Notes: generated by a model not told the origin, from the sequence alone. A stretch of DNA of 39,349 nt from Clostridia bacterium (GCA_017434295.1 JAFRFO010000085.1:1-39349); one strand, 5' to 3'. Positions 7,593 to 15,369 are shown, counted from the stretch's first letter. A program made the numbers and translations.

Positions 7593-7976
7593 TCAAACAT
7601 TAATTGATATAGTTTCTCCCAAAACAAACGAAAGCCATGGTTCTTCAAGCCATCTCCATTTATTACATGGATATTCAATAGTTAATGGTCCATAAATTTT
7701 TTGATATTTATCTTTTAATTCTTTACACTCTTTGCAATATCTATTATGAAGACAAAGTGCTTTTTCATCATCTGAATGAGTATCTAAATAAAGAGCAAGT
7801 TCATTTATTGCAAAATCATATGCCATAATTTGGTGCAACAATTTTTCTCTTTTTTCACAATTATTTCTATCATTATCCATTACATCCATTACAGGCATAT
7901 TCCCTGTAACATAATTTTCACTTTCATAATTGTTGTTATCATTGCAAGGGCAATTATTATTATTCATATTCATCAT
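7593..7976 (-). CDS. cotJB: spore coat protein CotJB
   Basis: A 127-residue CotJB family protein. The conserved part begins near residue 43 (REKLLHQIMAYDFAINELALYLDTH) and runs through YCKECKELKDKYQKIYGPLTIEYP to the tryptophan-rich end (KWRWLEEPW). The first 40 residues are an unusual Asn/Asp-rich extension with Cys-Pro-Cys. It overlaps cotJA by the ATGA arrangement and ends in UGA. In Bacillus, cotJA-B-C are made in the mother cell and assembled in the inner coat. Here a terminator follows directly and no cotJC (manganese catalase) is present. Confidence 0.9.
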   Translation of the reverse strand: MMNMNNNNCPCNDNNNYESENYVTGNMPVMDVMDNDRNNCEKREKLLHQIMAYDFAINELALYLDTHSDDEKALCLHNRYCKECKELKDKYQKIYGPLTIEYPCNKWRWLEEPWLSFVLGETISINV

Positions 7977-8329
7977 TTGTTACACCCCTCTCCTATTTTA
8001 TTTGTTGCCTCTAAATATCTGTTTACTTCCATAGATTGACATGGTCTGTAAGGACTAACTAATTCAGGGAATATTGTTCCCATTTTTAATCCAACATCTG
8101 GTTTAAATGTTTTATCCATATATTGAATAGGAACATAACTTTGAGCTAACATTGGATCTTCTGGAAATACACTATTATATTCATCATTAAAGCCACAACT
8201 ACAGTTTTCATTATACATATCATTATTGCATTGATTTATATTTTGACATGCAGTTTCTAATACATCATTTTGCATATCATTATCACAATTATTATTCATA
8301 CAATAACATTTTTGGTATCTTCCAAACAT
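7973..8329 (-). CDS. cotJA: spore coat-associated protein CotJA
   Basis: A 118-residue CotJA family protein. The C-terminal half is the conserved part: LAQSYVPIQYMDKTFKP, then GLKMGTIFPELVSPYRP, then EVNRYLEATNKIGEGC. The N-terminal 55 residues are a Cys- and Asn-rich extension (about 8 cysteines), longer than in Bacillus CotJA and possibly suited to cross-linking. Start ATG at 8329 has AAAAAGGAGG upstream. A mother-cell type -10 lies at 8357-8367. The gene ends in UGA, overlapping cotJB. Confidence 0.9.
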   Translation of the reverse strand: MFGRYQKCYCMNNNCDNDMQNDVLETACQNINQCNNDMYNENCSCGFNDEYNSVFPEDPMLAQSYVPIQYMDKTFKPDVGLKMGTIFPELVSPYRPCQSMEVNRYLEATNKIGEGCNK

Positions 8330-8356
8330 ACAAATTTCCTCCTTTTTGCATTTTAC

Positions 8357-8367
8357 TATATTGTATG
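8357..8367 (-). promoter_or_regulatory. possible mother-cell sigma (E/K) promoter of cotJ
   Basis: The minus strand reads CATACAATATA, fitting both the sigma-E -10 (CATACAAT) and the sigma-K -10 (CATAnnnTA). An AC dinucleotide 17 bases upstream fits the sigma-K -35. No sigma-E -35 is clear. Confidence 0.45.
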
Positions 8368-8413
8368 AATAGTTAATATAATAAGTTACAATAATAGATT
8401 TATTTGTTTTTCA

Positions 8414-8508
8414 AAAAGGAAAAGTATTAATTTCAAAATCCGAGTAATCGACCAAACGAACGACAAGTTGCAACACCAAGGCTTTTAGAAATTAATACTT
8501 TTCCTTTT
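8414..8508 (-). ncRNA. long perfect hairpin with GC-rich loop below pyk
   Basis: Arms of 21 bp pair without mismatch (8414-8434 with 8488-8508), enclosing a 53-base loop whose core of about 43 bases is near 50 percent GC in an AT-rich window. On the minus strand the distal arm runs into five Ts, so it can act as the pyk terminator. The loop is too long and compositionally too different to be only that. Read in one minus-strand frame the loop encodes SLGVATCRSFGRLLGF followed by UGA, but no start with a ribosome site is seen. It may be a small RNA, an attenuator or a small dispersed repeat. Confidence 0.5.
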
Positions 8509-8533
8509 ATAAATTATTTAAATATGAAATTAA

Positions 8534-9979
8534 CTAAATTTTTAACATTCCGCAGAATATTTTATTTTGTGAATTATTTTCTAATATTTTAGCTCCTCCA
8601 GAGATTACAACTAAATCTCCTTCTTCTACTAAACAATCAGCTTTAATTTTTTCAATTCCTTTTTGAATTGTTTCTTCAATTGAAGATGCACCTTCAACTA
8701 AAATTGGGCAAACATTAACAGATACTGATAATTGGTTAAATGTTTTCTCATCATCTGTTATAGCAAATATTGGGCATTTGCAAGGGAAACCTGCTAATTT
8801 TCTAATTGAATCTCCACTTTTTGTATATGCTACAATTCCAGCTGCATCCATATGTTGAGCTGTAGAAATTGTTGTATAAGCTATATTAGCTTCTATATCT
8901 TTTAAATCATAAGCACTAGCATATCTATTAAATCTTCTCCAATAGTTTGTTTCTGCTTCAATTGCTTTAGATATTCTAGACATTACGTTTACACATTCAA
9001 CTGGATAATTTCCCATTGCACATTCTCCAGAAAGCATTATTGCACCTGTTTTGTCATATACTGCATTTGCAACGTCACTAACTTCAGCTCTTGTAGGTCT
9101 TGGGTTAGTTGTCATTGATTCTAACATTTGTGTAGCTGTTATAACTGGTTTACCTACTTGATTACATCTTTTTATAAATCTTTTTTGAACAATTGGAACT
9201 TGTTCCATTGGAATTTCAACACCCATATCTCCACGAGCTACCATTATACCATCTGATAATTCAAGTATTTCTTCAAAATTATCTATACCTTCTTGGTTTT
9301 CTATTTTAGAAATAATTTTTACTCTTTCTCCACCATTTTCGTTTAATAATTTTCTTAATGCTTGTACATCTGATGCTTTTCTTACGAAAGATGCTGCAAT
9401 GTAGTCAAATCCTCTTTTAATACCTTCTGTTATATCATCTATATCTTTTTGAGTTAAAGCTGGTAAATCTACTTTTACTCCAGGAACGTTAACTGTTTTT
9501 CTACTTCCTAATCTTCCTGTATTTAATGCTTTACAAACAATGTCTTTATCTTTTATTTCTGTAATTTCAAATTCTAAAGCTCCATCATCTACTAATAATT
9601 TTCCACCTACAGAAACATCTTTATATAATTCTTTATAACTAATTGATACTTTTGTATTATCTCCTGTTATTTCGTCATTTACAAATGTAAATTCCTGTCC
9701 TTCTTCTATTGTCATTTTTTCATTTTTACCTGTAATTAGCATTCCTGTTCTAATTTCAGGTCCTTTTGTGTCTAATAATAAAGCAACTGGTCTATTTAAT
9801 TTTTTTCTAACATTTTTAATGTTTTCGATTTTTTGACCATTTTCTTCATATCCTCCATGAGAAAAATTGATTCTTGTTACATTTAGCCCTGCATTCATTA
9901 ATTTCTCTAGCATTTCTTCACTTTCACTTGCAGGTCCTATTGTTCCTACTATTTTTGTTTTTCTTAGTACTTTTTTCAT
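8534..9979 (-). CDS. pyk: pyruvate kinase
   Basis: Converts phosphoenolpyruvate and ADP to pyruvate and ATP in glycolysis. The 481-residue protein begins KKVLRKTKIVGTIGPASES and has the kinase signature region IISKIENQEGIDNFEEIL with the active-site lysine, the MVARGDMGVE metal-binding stretch, and KPVITATQMLESM. It is the short form, lacking the extra C-terminal PEP-utiliser domain found in many Firmicutes. ATG at 9979 is chosen over an in-frame TTG at 10003 because GGGAGG lies just before it and the -10 box lies 33 bases upstream. It is monocistronic. Confidence 0.96.
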   Translation of the reverse strand: MKKVLRKTKIVGTIGPASESEEMLEKLMNAGLNVTRINFSHGGYEENGQKIENIKNVRKKLNRPVALLLDTKGPEIRTGMLITGKNEKMTIEEGQEFTFVNDEITGDNTKVSISYKELYKDVSVGGKLLVDDGALEFEITEIKDKDIVCKALNTGRLGSRKTVNVPGVKVDLPALTQKDIDDITEGIKRGFDYIAASFVRKASDVQALRKLLNENGGERVKIISKIENQEGIDNFEEILELSDGIMVARGDMGVEIPMEQVPIVQKRFIKRCNQVGKPVITATQMLESMTTNPRPTRAEVSDVANAVYDKTGAIMLSGECAMGNYPVECVNVMSRISKAIEAETNYWRRFNRYASAYDLKDIEANIAYTTISTAQHMDAAGIVAYTKSGDSIRKLAGFPCKCPIFAITDDEKTFNQLSVSVNVCPILVEGASSIEETIQKGIEKIKADCLVEEGDLVVISGGAKILENNSQNKIFCGMLKI

Positions 9980-10011
9980 TTTAAAATTCCTCCCTTTTTT
10001 CAACAGATAAT

Positions 10012-10041
10012 ATTATACCACATATTTATGTAAAAATTCAA
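10012..10041 (-). promoter_or_regulatory. pyk promoter
   Basis: TTGAAT (10036-10041) and TATAAT (10012-10017) are 18 bases apart on the minus strand. The -10 is of the extended TGG-TATAAT kind. Confidence 0.72.
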
Positions 10042-10133
10042 CTGTTTTTTCAAATATTTTTATTCACATAATATTTTTTAGTTACAATTCACAGCAATAT
10101 ATTTAAAGACCGCGCCGGGAAAAGATATTTATT

Positions 10134-10173
10134 TTTAAAAAAGAACTAGCATATTTTCATACACTAGTTCTTT
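10134..10173 (-). terminator. Rho-independent terminator
   Basis: Arms AAAGAACTAG (10140-10149) and CTAGTTCTTT (10164-10173) with a T-run on the minus strand. It lies 10 bases below the stop of the 63-aa membrane protein gene. Confidence 0.85.
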
Positions 10174-10182
10174 TAGTCAGTT

Positions 10183-10374
10183 CTATCCATCATAGTCTCT
10201 GTTAATAACATCTCTTGTGACAATAATAGCTAACAATGACATAATCGGGAAAGTAATTCTAACAAGAATATTTCCTGTAAAGTCATCAAGGTTTTTAGAG
10301 CCATTAACTGTCAAAATGCTTAACGCAACTAACAAGAGACCATTGCAGATAGTTTGTATTATGTTTTTATACAC
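10183..10374 (-). CDS. small hypothetical membrane protein, GTG start
   Basis: A 63-residue protein with two hydrophobic helices (about residues 5-23 and 34-53) joined by a short polar turn (NGSKNLDDF). I do not recognise the family. The start is GTG at 10374, with GAGGAGGG 7-8 bases upstream; the nearby ATG is out of frame and stops at once. It has its own promoter (10455-10483), a leader of about 75 bases with two small hairpins, and its own terminator. That dedicated expression argues it is a real gene. Confidence 0.65.
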   Translation of the reverse strand: MYKNIIQTICNGLLLVALSILTVNGSKNLDDFTGNILVRITFPIMSLLAIIVTRDVINRDYDG

Positions 10375-10379
10375 AATAC

Positions 10380-10429
10380 ATCCCTCCTCAGATTGAATTT
10401 AGGGATTTTCTGCTACCTGACCTATAGCA
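10380..10429 (-). promoter_or_regulatory. leader hairpins before the 63-aa gene
   Basis: TGCTA (10429-10425 on minus) pairs with TAGCA (10415-10411), and ATCCCT (10406-10401) pairs with AGGGAT (10385-10380). The second covers the end of the GAGGAGGG ribosome site, so it could limit translation. Confidence 0.35.
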
Positions 10430-10454
10430 TTTCATAATTCTATAAACAATTTTT

Positions 10455-10483
10455 ATTATAACACTAATATCCTGGCTTTTCAA
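10455..10483 (-). promoter_or_regulatory. promoter within the 3' end of pgi
   Basis: TTGAAA (10478-10483) and TATAAT (10455-10460), spacing 17, overlap the last codons of pgi and face the 63-aa membrane protein gene. Confidence 0.6.
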
Positions 10484-11771
10484 GTAATTTAAACATATTT
10501 TTTTTGTATTTTTCTACACCTGGTTGATTAAATGGATTTACTCCTAAAAGCATTCCAGACATCGAACACGCAAGTTCAAAAAAGTATATTAATTCTCCTA
10601 AGCATTCTGCGTTTAAATCTTCAATCTCTATTTTTACATTTGGCACATCTCCATCTACATGAGCTTTTATTGTACCCTCCATAGCCTTTTTATTTACAAA
10701 ATCTAATCCTTTTCCAACTAGATAATTTAAGCCATCTAAGTCATCTTCATCTAAATTAATAGATATATCAGATTCAGGATTTTTTATGCTTAAAACTGTT
10801 TCAAATAGATTTCTTCTACCTTCTTGTATATATTGTCACATTGAATGTAAATCTGTTGTAAAATCAACACCTGCTGGAAATATTCCTAAATTATCCTTCC
10901 CTTCACTTTCTCCATAAAGTTGTTTCCACCATTCAGTAAAATAGTGTAGCTTTGGCTCATAGTTAACCAATATTTCTATGTTTTTATCGTTTTTATATAA
11001 AATATTTCTTAAAACAGCATATTTGTAGCAATCATTATATTTTAAATCAGCATCATTATATCTTTCTTGTGCCGTTCTAGCTCCTTCCATTAATTTATCT
11101 ATGTCAATTCCAGCAGTTGCAATTGGAAGTAATCCTACTGCAGTTAATACAGAATATCTTCCACCAACATTATCAGGTATTACAAATCTTTCATATCCTT
11201 CACTGTCAGATAATGTTTTTAATGCACCTTTTGCTTTATCTGTTGTAACATATATTCTGCTTCTTGCTTCTTCTATACCATATTTATTTTCTAACATTTC
11301 TCTAAAAATTCTAAATGTAATTCCGGGTTCTGTTGTAGTGCCAGATTTAGATATAACGTTTACTGAAAAGTCTTTATCTCCTATATAACTAATTAAATCA
11401 TTTATATAGTTTGGACTTAAGTTATTTCCAGCATAAAGAATTTGTGGGAATTTTCTTTCTTTTTCTGGAAGCATATTATAAAATGTATTGGTTAAAGCTT
11501 CTATAACAGCTCTTGCACCTAAATATGAACCACCAATTCCAATAACCACTAAAATATCAGATTCCTTTTTAATTTTTTTAGCAGCTTTTTTAATTCTTGC
11601 AAATTCTTTTTTGTCGTAATTTGTAGGTAATTCTAACCAACCAACAAAATCTTTTTCATCATTTGCTCTTTTATGTAGTTCATTATGAATTTTCTTAACC
11701 TTATCTTTATATTCTGTAACATCTTTACTTAAAACTTTTGTATTTTTAAAATCAATATTAATATTTTTCAT
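10464..11771 (-). pseudogene. pgi: glucose-6-phosphate isomerase, interrupted by UGA
   Basis: Interconverts glucose-6-phosphate and fructose-6-phosphate. The frame from 11771 reads to FTTDLHSM, stops at UGA (10836-10838), then continues unchanged as [12 protein letters not shown] to a UAG at 10464. Family members read [14 protein letters not shown], so a GGA glycine codon has become TGA by one base change; the rest of the frame (435 codons) is intact, of normal length and well conserved. Sugar-binding signatures [11 protein letters not shown] and SKSGTTTEP are present. Loss of this enzyme would be unexpected, so sequencing error or a mixed population is likely. UGA is a normal stop in cotJA and cotJB, so recoding is unlikely. 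Confidence 0.9.
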
Positions 11772-11921
11772 ATGTTCTACCTCTTTTCTTATTAAGCAAA
11801 GCTTATATAATACTAATATTAAAGCTTCACGATTACTTCACTACTTTTTGTAATAGCTAAATAATGTATCTATTTGATTTTTATTATATAAAAAGATAAA
11901 ACATTATGCAATATTTTTCAT

Positions 11922-11960
11922 AAAAAAAACTAGTGTTTTAATAAAAATATGACACTAGTT
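11922..11960 (-). terminator. Rho-independent terminator below spoIIP
   Basis: Arms AACTAGTGT (11928-11936) and ACACTAGTT (11952-11960) pair perfectly, followed by eight Ts on the minus strand. It lies downstream of the tandem repeat at 11980-12048. Confidence 0.85.
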
Positions 11961-11979
11961 CTGGGTTTAGGAATTATTA

Positions 11980-12048
11980 TTGCCAATTGAACCCGGTCCC
12001 TTTGTCAACTTTGGCAATATAGCCAATTGAACCCGGACCCTTTGGCAA
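11980..12048 (-). repeat. two 40-base tandem repeats with inverted arms
   Basis: Two copies of a GC-richer unit begin GCCAATTGAACCCGG at 11982 and at 12022, 40 bases apart, and differ at one base over the first 23 (GGT versus GGA). Each is flanked by TTGCCAA-type and TTGGCAA-type arms, so each can fold, with the outer 8-bp stem ATTGCCAA/TTGGCAAT. It fills the gap between the spoIIP stop and its terminator and is transcribed with spoIIP. Confidence 0.7.
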
Positions 12049-13218
12049 TTATTTCATTACCTCATCAATTACTTTGGCTAAGTATTTCATACTATTATTG
12101 CATTGTTCTAAAGTATTTCCAGTAGCCCCAACTTCAATAATGCTAGCATATTTACCAGCATGTTGGTTATATCTATATTTTGTAAGCAATAATGGTTTAA
12201 ATAGTCCAGGATACATTTCTTCTGCTTTTGCTTGAACTTTTGCAGCAAAAATTAAATTTTGTTGCCAGTTTGGATGCCAAAGTCCGCCTTCGTCAGATCC
12301 TATAACAAACATTATTTGGGCACACTCGTCTTCACCAATTCTCACCGATGGTGCATAATCGCTTCTGCTTCCTATTGCATCTCTATGTACATCAAAAATA
12401 ATATCTGTTGGATTTCCTTCTAATATATTCTGTACAGTTTCTAATGAACGAGTATACGATCCATTATATTCAGGATAGTCATGGTATGTTTTATCATGTA
12501 TTACATTAAATCCATATTGTTTTAAATGGTTTTCTAATTCATCACCTACTCTTGCAACTGTGTAATTTAAATCTGTGGTTCTAAAATTTCCAGTTTCTTC
12601 ATAATAATACTTTTCGCTTGGTGTATAGCTTTCGCATGTATGTGTATGAAACAATATAACGTTCCTATTATCTTTAGAAATATCTGAATTTAATATGTCA
12701 TTTGACACTTCATGAGAAGTATTATTTTTAATTTTTACTGCTCCAATTTCTTCACTATAACTTAATGGAATAGGATTTGGAGTTATTATTTCTGTTGATA
12801 AACCTGTTGAAGCAAGCTTGGTTTCTTCGGCTTGACCTTCTTGATTATTACTAGTTGTTTGATTATTATTGGTTTCCTCATTATTAGAATTTTGGGCAAT
12901 CTCATTATTTAATGTAGTATTTGAATCATTTTCATAATCTTCTATTGAACCAATTTGACTTCTTAATATTTCTTCAAAAAAATCATTTTTATATGCTTTA
13001 ATGTTTTCCTTATTTTCATTTGCTTGGTTTCCATTATCAAATATATCATTATCCATTATTACTGAACTTGTTTTTAAACAATGGATTAAATCAAAATCAA
13101 AATCAAATTTAAAATTTGGTATTATTCTAATTACAAATGTAATTAAAATAATTGCTAAAATCAAAATAACAAAATATTTTAATAAATCTTTTGCTCTTAA
13201 AACTGTAATATTAAACAT
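12049..13218 (-). CDS. spoIIP: stage II sporulation protein P
   Basis: A peptidoglycan amidase/endopeptidase that, with SpoIID and SpoIIM, drives membrane migration during engulfment. The 389 residues hold an N-terminal membrane anchor (about 12-33), a long Asn/Gln/Glu-rich low-complexity linker (about 60-140), and the catalytic SpoIIP domain. Metal-ligand candidates are H191/H193 in HTHTCESY, H278 in FDVHRD and E362 in IIEVGATGNT. The linker is polar and unusually poly-Asn-like. Start ATG at 13218 has AAGGAG upstream. It is monocistronic, and a weak sigma-E-like promoter lies at 13235-13260. Confidence 0.93.
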   Translation of the reverse strand: MFNITVLRAKDLLKYFVILILAIILITFVIRIIPNFKFDFDFDLIHCLKTSSVIMDNDIFDNGNQANENKENIKAYKNDFFEEILRSQIGSIEDYENDSNTTLNNEIAQNSNNEETNNNQTTSNNQEGQAEETKLASTGLSTEIITPNPIPLSYSEEIGAVKIKNNTSHEVSNDILNSDISKDNRNVILFHTHTCESYTPSEKYYYEETGNFRTTDLNYTVARVGDELENHLKQYGFNVIHDKTYHDYPEYNGSYTRSLETVQNILEGNPTDIIFDVHRDAIGSRSDYAPSVRIGEDECAQIMFVIGSDEGGLWHPNWQQNLIFAAKVQAKAEEMYPGLFKPLLLTKYRYNQHAGKYASIIEVGATGNTLEQCNNSMKYLAKVIDEVMK

Positions 13219-13234
13219 TATAGTTTCTCCTTAT

Positions 13235-13260
13235 ATCATATGTATCTTATATATAAATAT
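13235..13260 (-). promoter_or_regulatory. possible sigma-E promoter of spoIIP
   Basis: The minus strand has ATATT (13260-13256), a 13-base spacer and CATATGAT (13242-13235), close to the sigma-E pattern. The region is AT-rich, so chance matches are likely. Confidence 0.35.
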
Positions 13261-13382
13261 ATTTTAAAAATATAATAATATGATATAAAGTTGTTAAAAA
13301 ATTAAATATAAAATTATAAAAAATCTAATAAAAAAAGTATAATTTGATTAGTAAATATATTTATATCTTTTTACTTTTATAT

Positions 13383-13421
13383 AAAAAAATACATAGCAAC
13401 TATATTGCAAGTTACTATGTA
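13383..13421 (-). terminator. Rho-independent terminator
   Basis: TACATAGCAACT (13390-13401) and AGTTACTATGTA (13410-13421) form a 12-bp stem with one G:U, followed by a T-run on the minus strand. It lies 38 bases below the stop of the 112-aa membrane protein gene. Confidence 0.85.
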
Positions 13422-13458
13422 CGTAAACCAAAGAGTTTTAAAAAAACGAAAACAAAAA

Positions 13459-13797
13459 TTATACCTTTTTCCAAAACCAATCTAGACTATTGTTTATACT
13501 TTTTTTATTATTTGCTTTTGCTTCAATGTCGTCAACCCATAAGTAAGCAAAAAATACAACTAATATAAATCCGAAATCTATAGCAATACATCTAGAAAGC
13601 ACTCCTGTTAAATATCTATATTCTTCAGATATAGAAACTAACTGAGCTACATGAAATATCAAAATGCCTAAAAAACCTAATAATGTAATTCCAGCTACTG
13701 CACTCTTCTTAACTTCTTGTGCTAAAAATATTAGTAAAACTGATGCAGCTATCATTAATACTAATGTTAATGGACTTGATATATCAAATACAAACAT
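13459..13797 (-). CDS. hypothetical membrane protein, 112 aa
   Basis: Not recognised. Three to four hydrophobic helices (about residues 8-27, 32-53 and 67-87), then a polar, tryptophan-containing C-terminal tail (SLDWFWKKV). AGGAGG precedes the ATG at 13797. It has its own promoter (13838-13865) and terminator, so it is a single-gene unit between glmM and spoIIP. No catalytic motif is visible. Confidence 0.65.
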   Translation of the reverse strand: MFVFDISSPLTLVLMIAASVLLIFLAQEVKKSAVAGITLLGFLGILIFHVAQLVSISEEYRYLTGVLSRCIAIDFGFILVVFFAYLWVDDIEAKANNKKSINNSLDWFWKKV

Positions 13798-13837
13798 AAT
13801 TATTCCTCCTATTTTTCTTTTGTTTTTATATGGTTAA

Positions 13838-13865
13838 ATTATATCATTAAAAAATGAAAAATCAA
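13838..13865 (-). promoter_or_regulatory. promoter of the 112-aa membrane protein gene
   Basis: TTGATT (13860-13865) and TATAAT (13838-13843), spacing 16, on the minus strand. Confidence 0.6.
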
Positions 13866-13902
13866 TTAAGATTATATGACTTTTATGTTACAAATATATT
13901 AC

Positions 13903-13924
13903 AAAAAAGAATATATTAATTCTT
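13903..13924 (-). terminator. probable glmM terminator
   Basis: A short stem AAGAAT/ATTCTT (13907-13912 and 13919-13924) is followed by six Ts on the minus strand, 16 bases below the glmM stop. The stem is weak. Confidence 0.5.
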
Positions 13925-13939
13925 AAAACTCTTCTTTTA

Positions 13940-15304
13940 TTATTTTAATTTTTTCTCAATTATATCTGCTACTTCTTGTGCTTTTTTCTTAATATATTCT
14001 TGGTCTTCTCCCTCAATCATAACTCTAACTAATGGTTCAGTTCCAGATGGTCTAATTAAAACTCTACCATTTCCTGCAAATTCTTTTTCCAAATTATCAA
14101 TAGCTTGTTTTATTTCTTCATCTTTTTCATAATCATATTTTTTATCAGAGTTTACTTTTGCATTTACAAGAACTTGAGGATATAGTTTTACAATAGATGC
14201 AACTTCTGACGCTTTTTTATTTTCTTCTAAAATAGATTTAATTAGCATAAGAGAAGTTAAAATTCCATCTCCTGTTGGATTATAATCTAGCATAATAACA
14301 TGACCAGATTGTTCTCCTCCTAAGTTATATCCATTTTTTAGCATTTCTTCTAAAACATATCTATCCCCAACTTTTGTTTGAATTAGATTAACATTATTTG
14401 TTTCAGCATATTTTTTTAATCCTAAATTGCTCATAACTGTTGCAACAATAGTATCTTTGTTTAGCTTATTTTTCTTTCTTAATGAATTACCTACTATAGC
14501 CATTATTTTATCTCCGTCAATTTCATTACCATTTTCATCTACAGCTAAACATCTATCTCCATCACCATCAAAAGCAACTCCAAGGCTTAGTTTATTTTCT
14601 ACAACAAACTTCTTTAATCCTTCTAAATGAGTTGAACCACAGTTTTCATTTATATTAATTCCATCAGGATTATTGTTAATTATTTTATAATTTATTCCTA
14701 ATGCTTTAAATACTTTTTCTGCAACTTGATATGTAGCACCATTTGCTGTATCAATACCTACAATAAAATCTTTTTTTAATACTTTTTCGATTTCATCATC
14801 AAAATTTTTTCTAAAGAAATATACATATTCATCTAGTAAATCCATACAATACTCAGATGTACCTATTTTTTCGTTTACAGCTGTTAATTCATCTAATTTA
14901 CCAGATTCCATTACTTCTTCTATTTCTTCTTCTAATGTATCTGGAATTTTCATACCCTTGTTACTAAAATATTTAATTCCATTAAATTCAAAAGTGTTAT
15001 GAGATGCAGATATAACAACACTTGCATCTGCATTTAATTTTCTAGTTAAATATGCAACTCCAGGTGTTGGTATTACACCTAATATTTTTACATTAGCACC
15101 ATAGCTTAAAAATCCAGCTAACATAGCACTTTCTATTAAAGTACCAGAAATTCTAGTATCACGTCCAATTAATATTGTAGGTGTACCTTCACAATGTTTT
15201 GATAATACATAAGCTCCAGCTTTAGCTACTTTATATACTAATTTTGGTGTTAATTCTGTATTTGCAATTCTTCTAATTCCATCAGTTCCAAAATATTTAC
15301 GCAT
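13940..15304 (-). CDS. glmM: phosphoglucosamine mutase
   Basis: Converts glucosamine-6-phosphate to glucosamine-1-phosphate for UDP-GlcNAc, the precursor of peptidoglycan and of the amino-sugars made by this locus. The 454 residues show the full alpha-D-phosphohexomutase layout: YFGTDGIRR start, phosphoserine S101 in ISASHN, metal loop DGDGDR (246-251), the GGEQSGH sugar loop, and RPSGTEPLVRV phosphate-binding end. Length is normal. ATG at 15304 has AAAGGAT upstream. It follows cpsB by 92 bases holding a perfect inverted repeat, so it may be co-transcribed with the chain-length genes or attenuated from them. Confidence 0.96.
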   Translation of the reverse strand: MRKYFGTDGIRRIANTELTPKLVYKVAKAGAYVLSKHCEGTPTILIGRDTRISGTLIESAMLAGFLSYGANVKILGVIPTPGVAYLTRKLNADASVVISASHNTFEFNGIKYFSNKGMKIPDTLEEEIEEVMESGKLDELTAVNEKIGTSEYCMDLLDEYVYFFRKNFDDEIEKVLKKDFIVGIDTANGATYQVAEKVFKALGINYKIINNNPDGININENCGSTHLEGLKKFVVENKLSLGVAFDGDGDRCLAVDENGNEIDGDKIMAIVGNSLRKKNKLNKDTIVATVMSNLGLKKYAETNNVNLIQTKVGDRYVLEEMLKNGYNLGGEQSGHVIMLDYNPTGDGILTSLMLIKSILEENKKASEVASIVKLYPQVLVNAKVNSDKKYDYEKDEEIKQAIDNLEKEFAGNGRVLIRPSGTEPLVRVMIEGEDQEYIKKKAQEVADIIEKKLK

Positions 15305-15332
15305 TTAAAAATCATCCTTTCGAATATAAACT

Positions 15333-15369
15333 AATGATATTCATTAATTAAAAATCAATGAATATCATT
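15333..15369. repeat. perfect 13-bp inverted repeat between cpsB and glmM
   Basis: AATGATATTCATT (15333-15345) and AATGAATATCATT (15357-15369) with an 11-base spacer. No proper T-run follows on the minus strand, so it may be an operator or an mRNA-processing hairpin rather than a terminator. Confidence 0.55.

Noticed and set aside
9980-10003. TTG start at 10003 for pyk
   Set aside because: ATG at 9979 has a strong ribosome site and begins at the family's usual position; the TTG lies only about 9 bases from the -10 box.
10836-10838. UGA as a glycine codon (code 25)
   Set aside because: cotJA and cotJB end in UGA at their normal ends, and no second in-frame UGA at a glycine is seen. The gene set is that of a spore-forming Firmicute, not of the lineages that use that code.
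11982-12044. tRNA-like T-arm (CCGGGTTCAATTGG) in the repeat below spoIIP
   Set aside because: The stem around GGTTCAA does not pair as a T-arm should and no acceptor, D or anticodon arm is found.
11980-12048. Possible CRISPR array
   Set aside because: Only two units, with the repeat part about 23 bases and a spacer of about 17 made of the same inverted arms; no cas genes.
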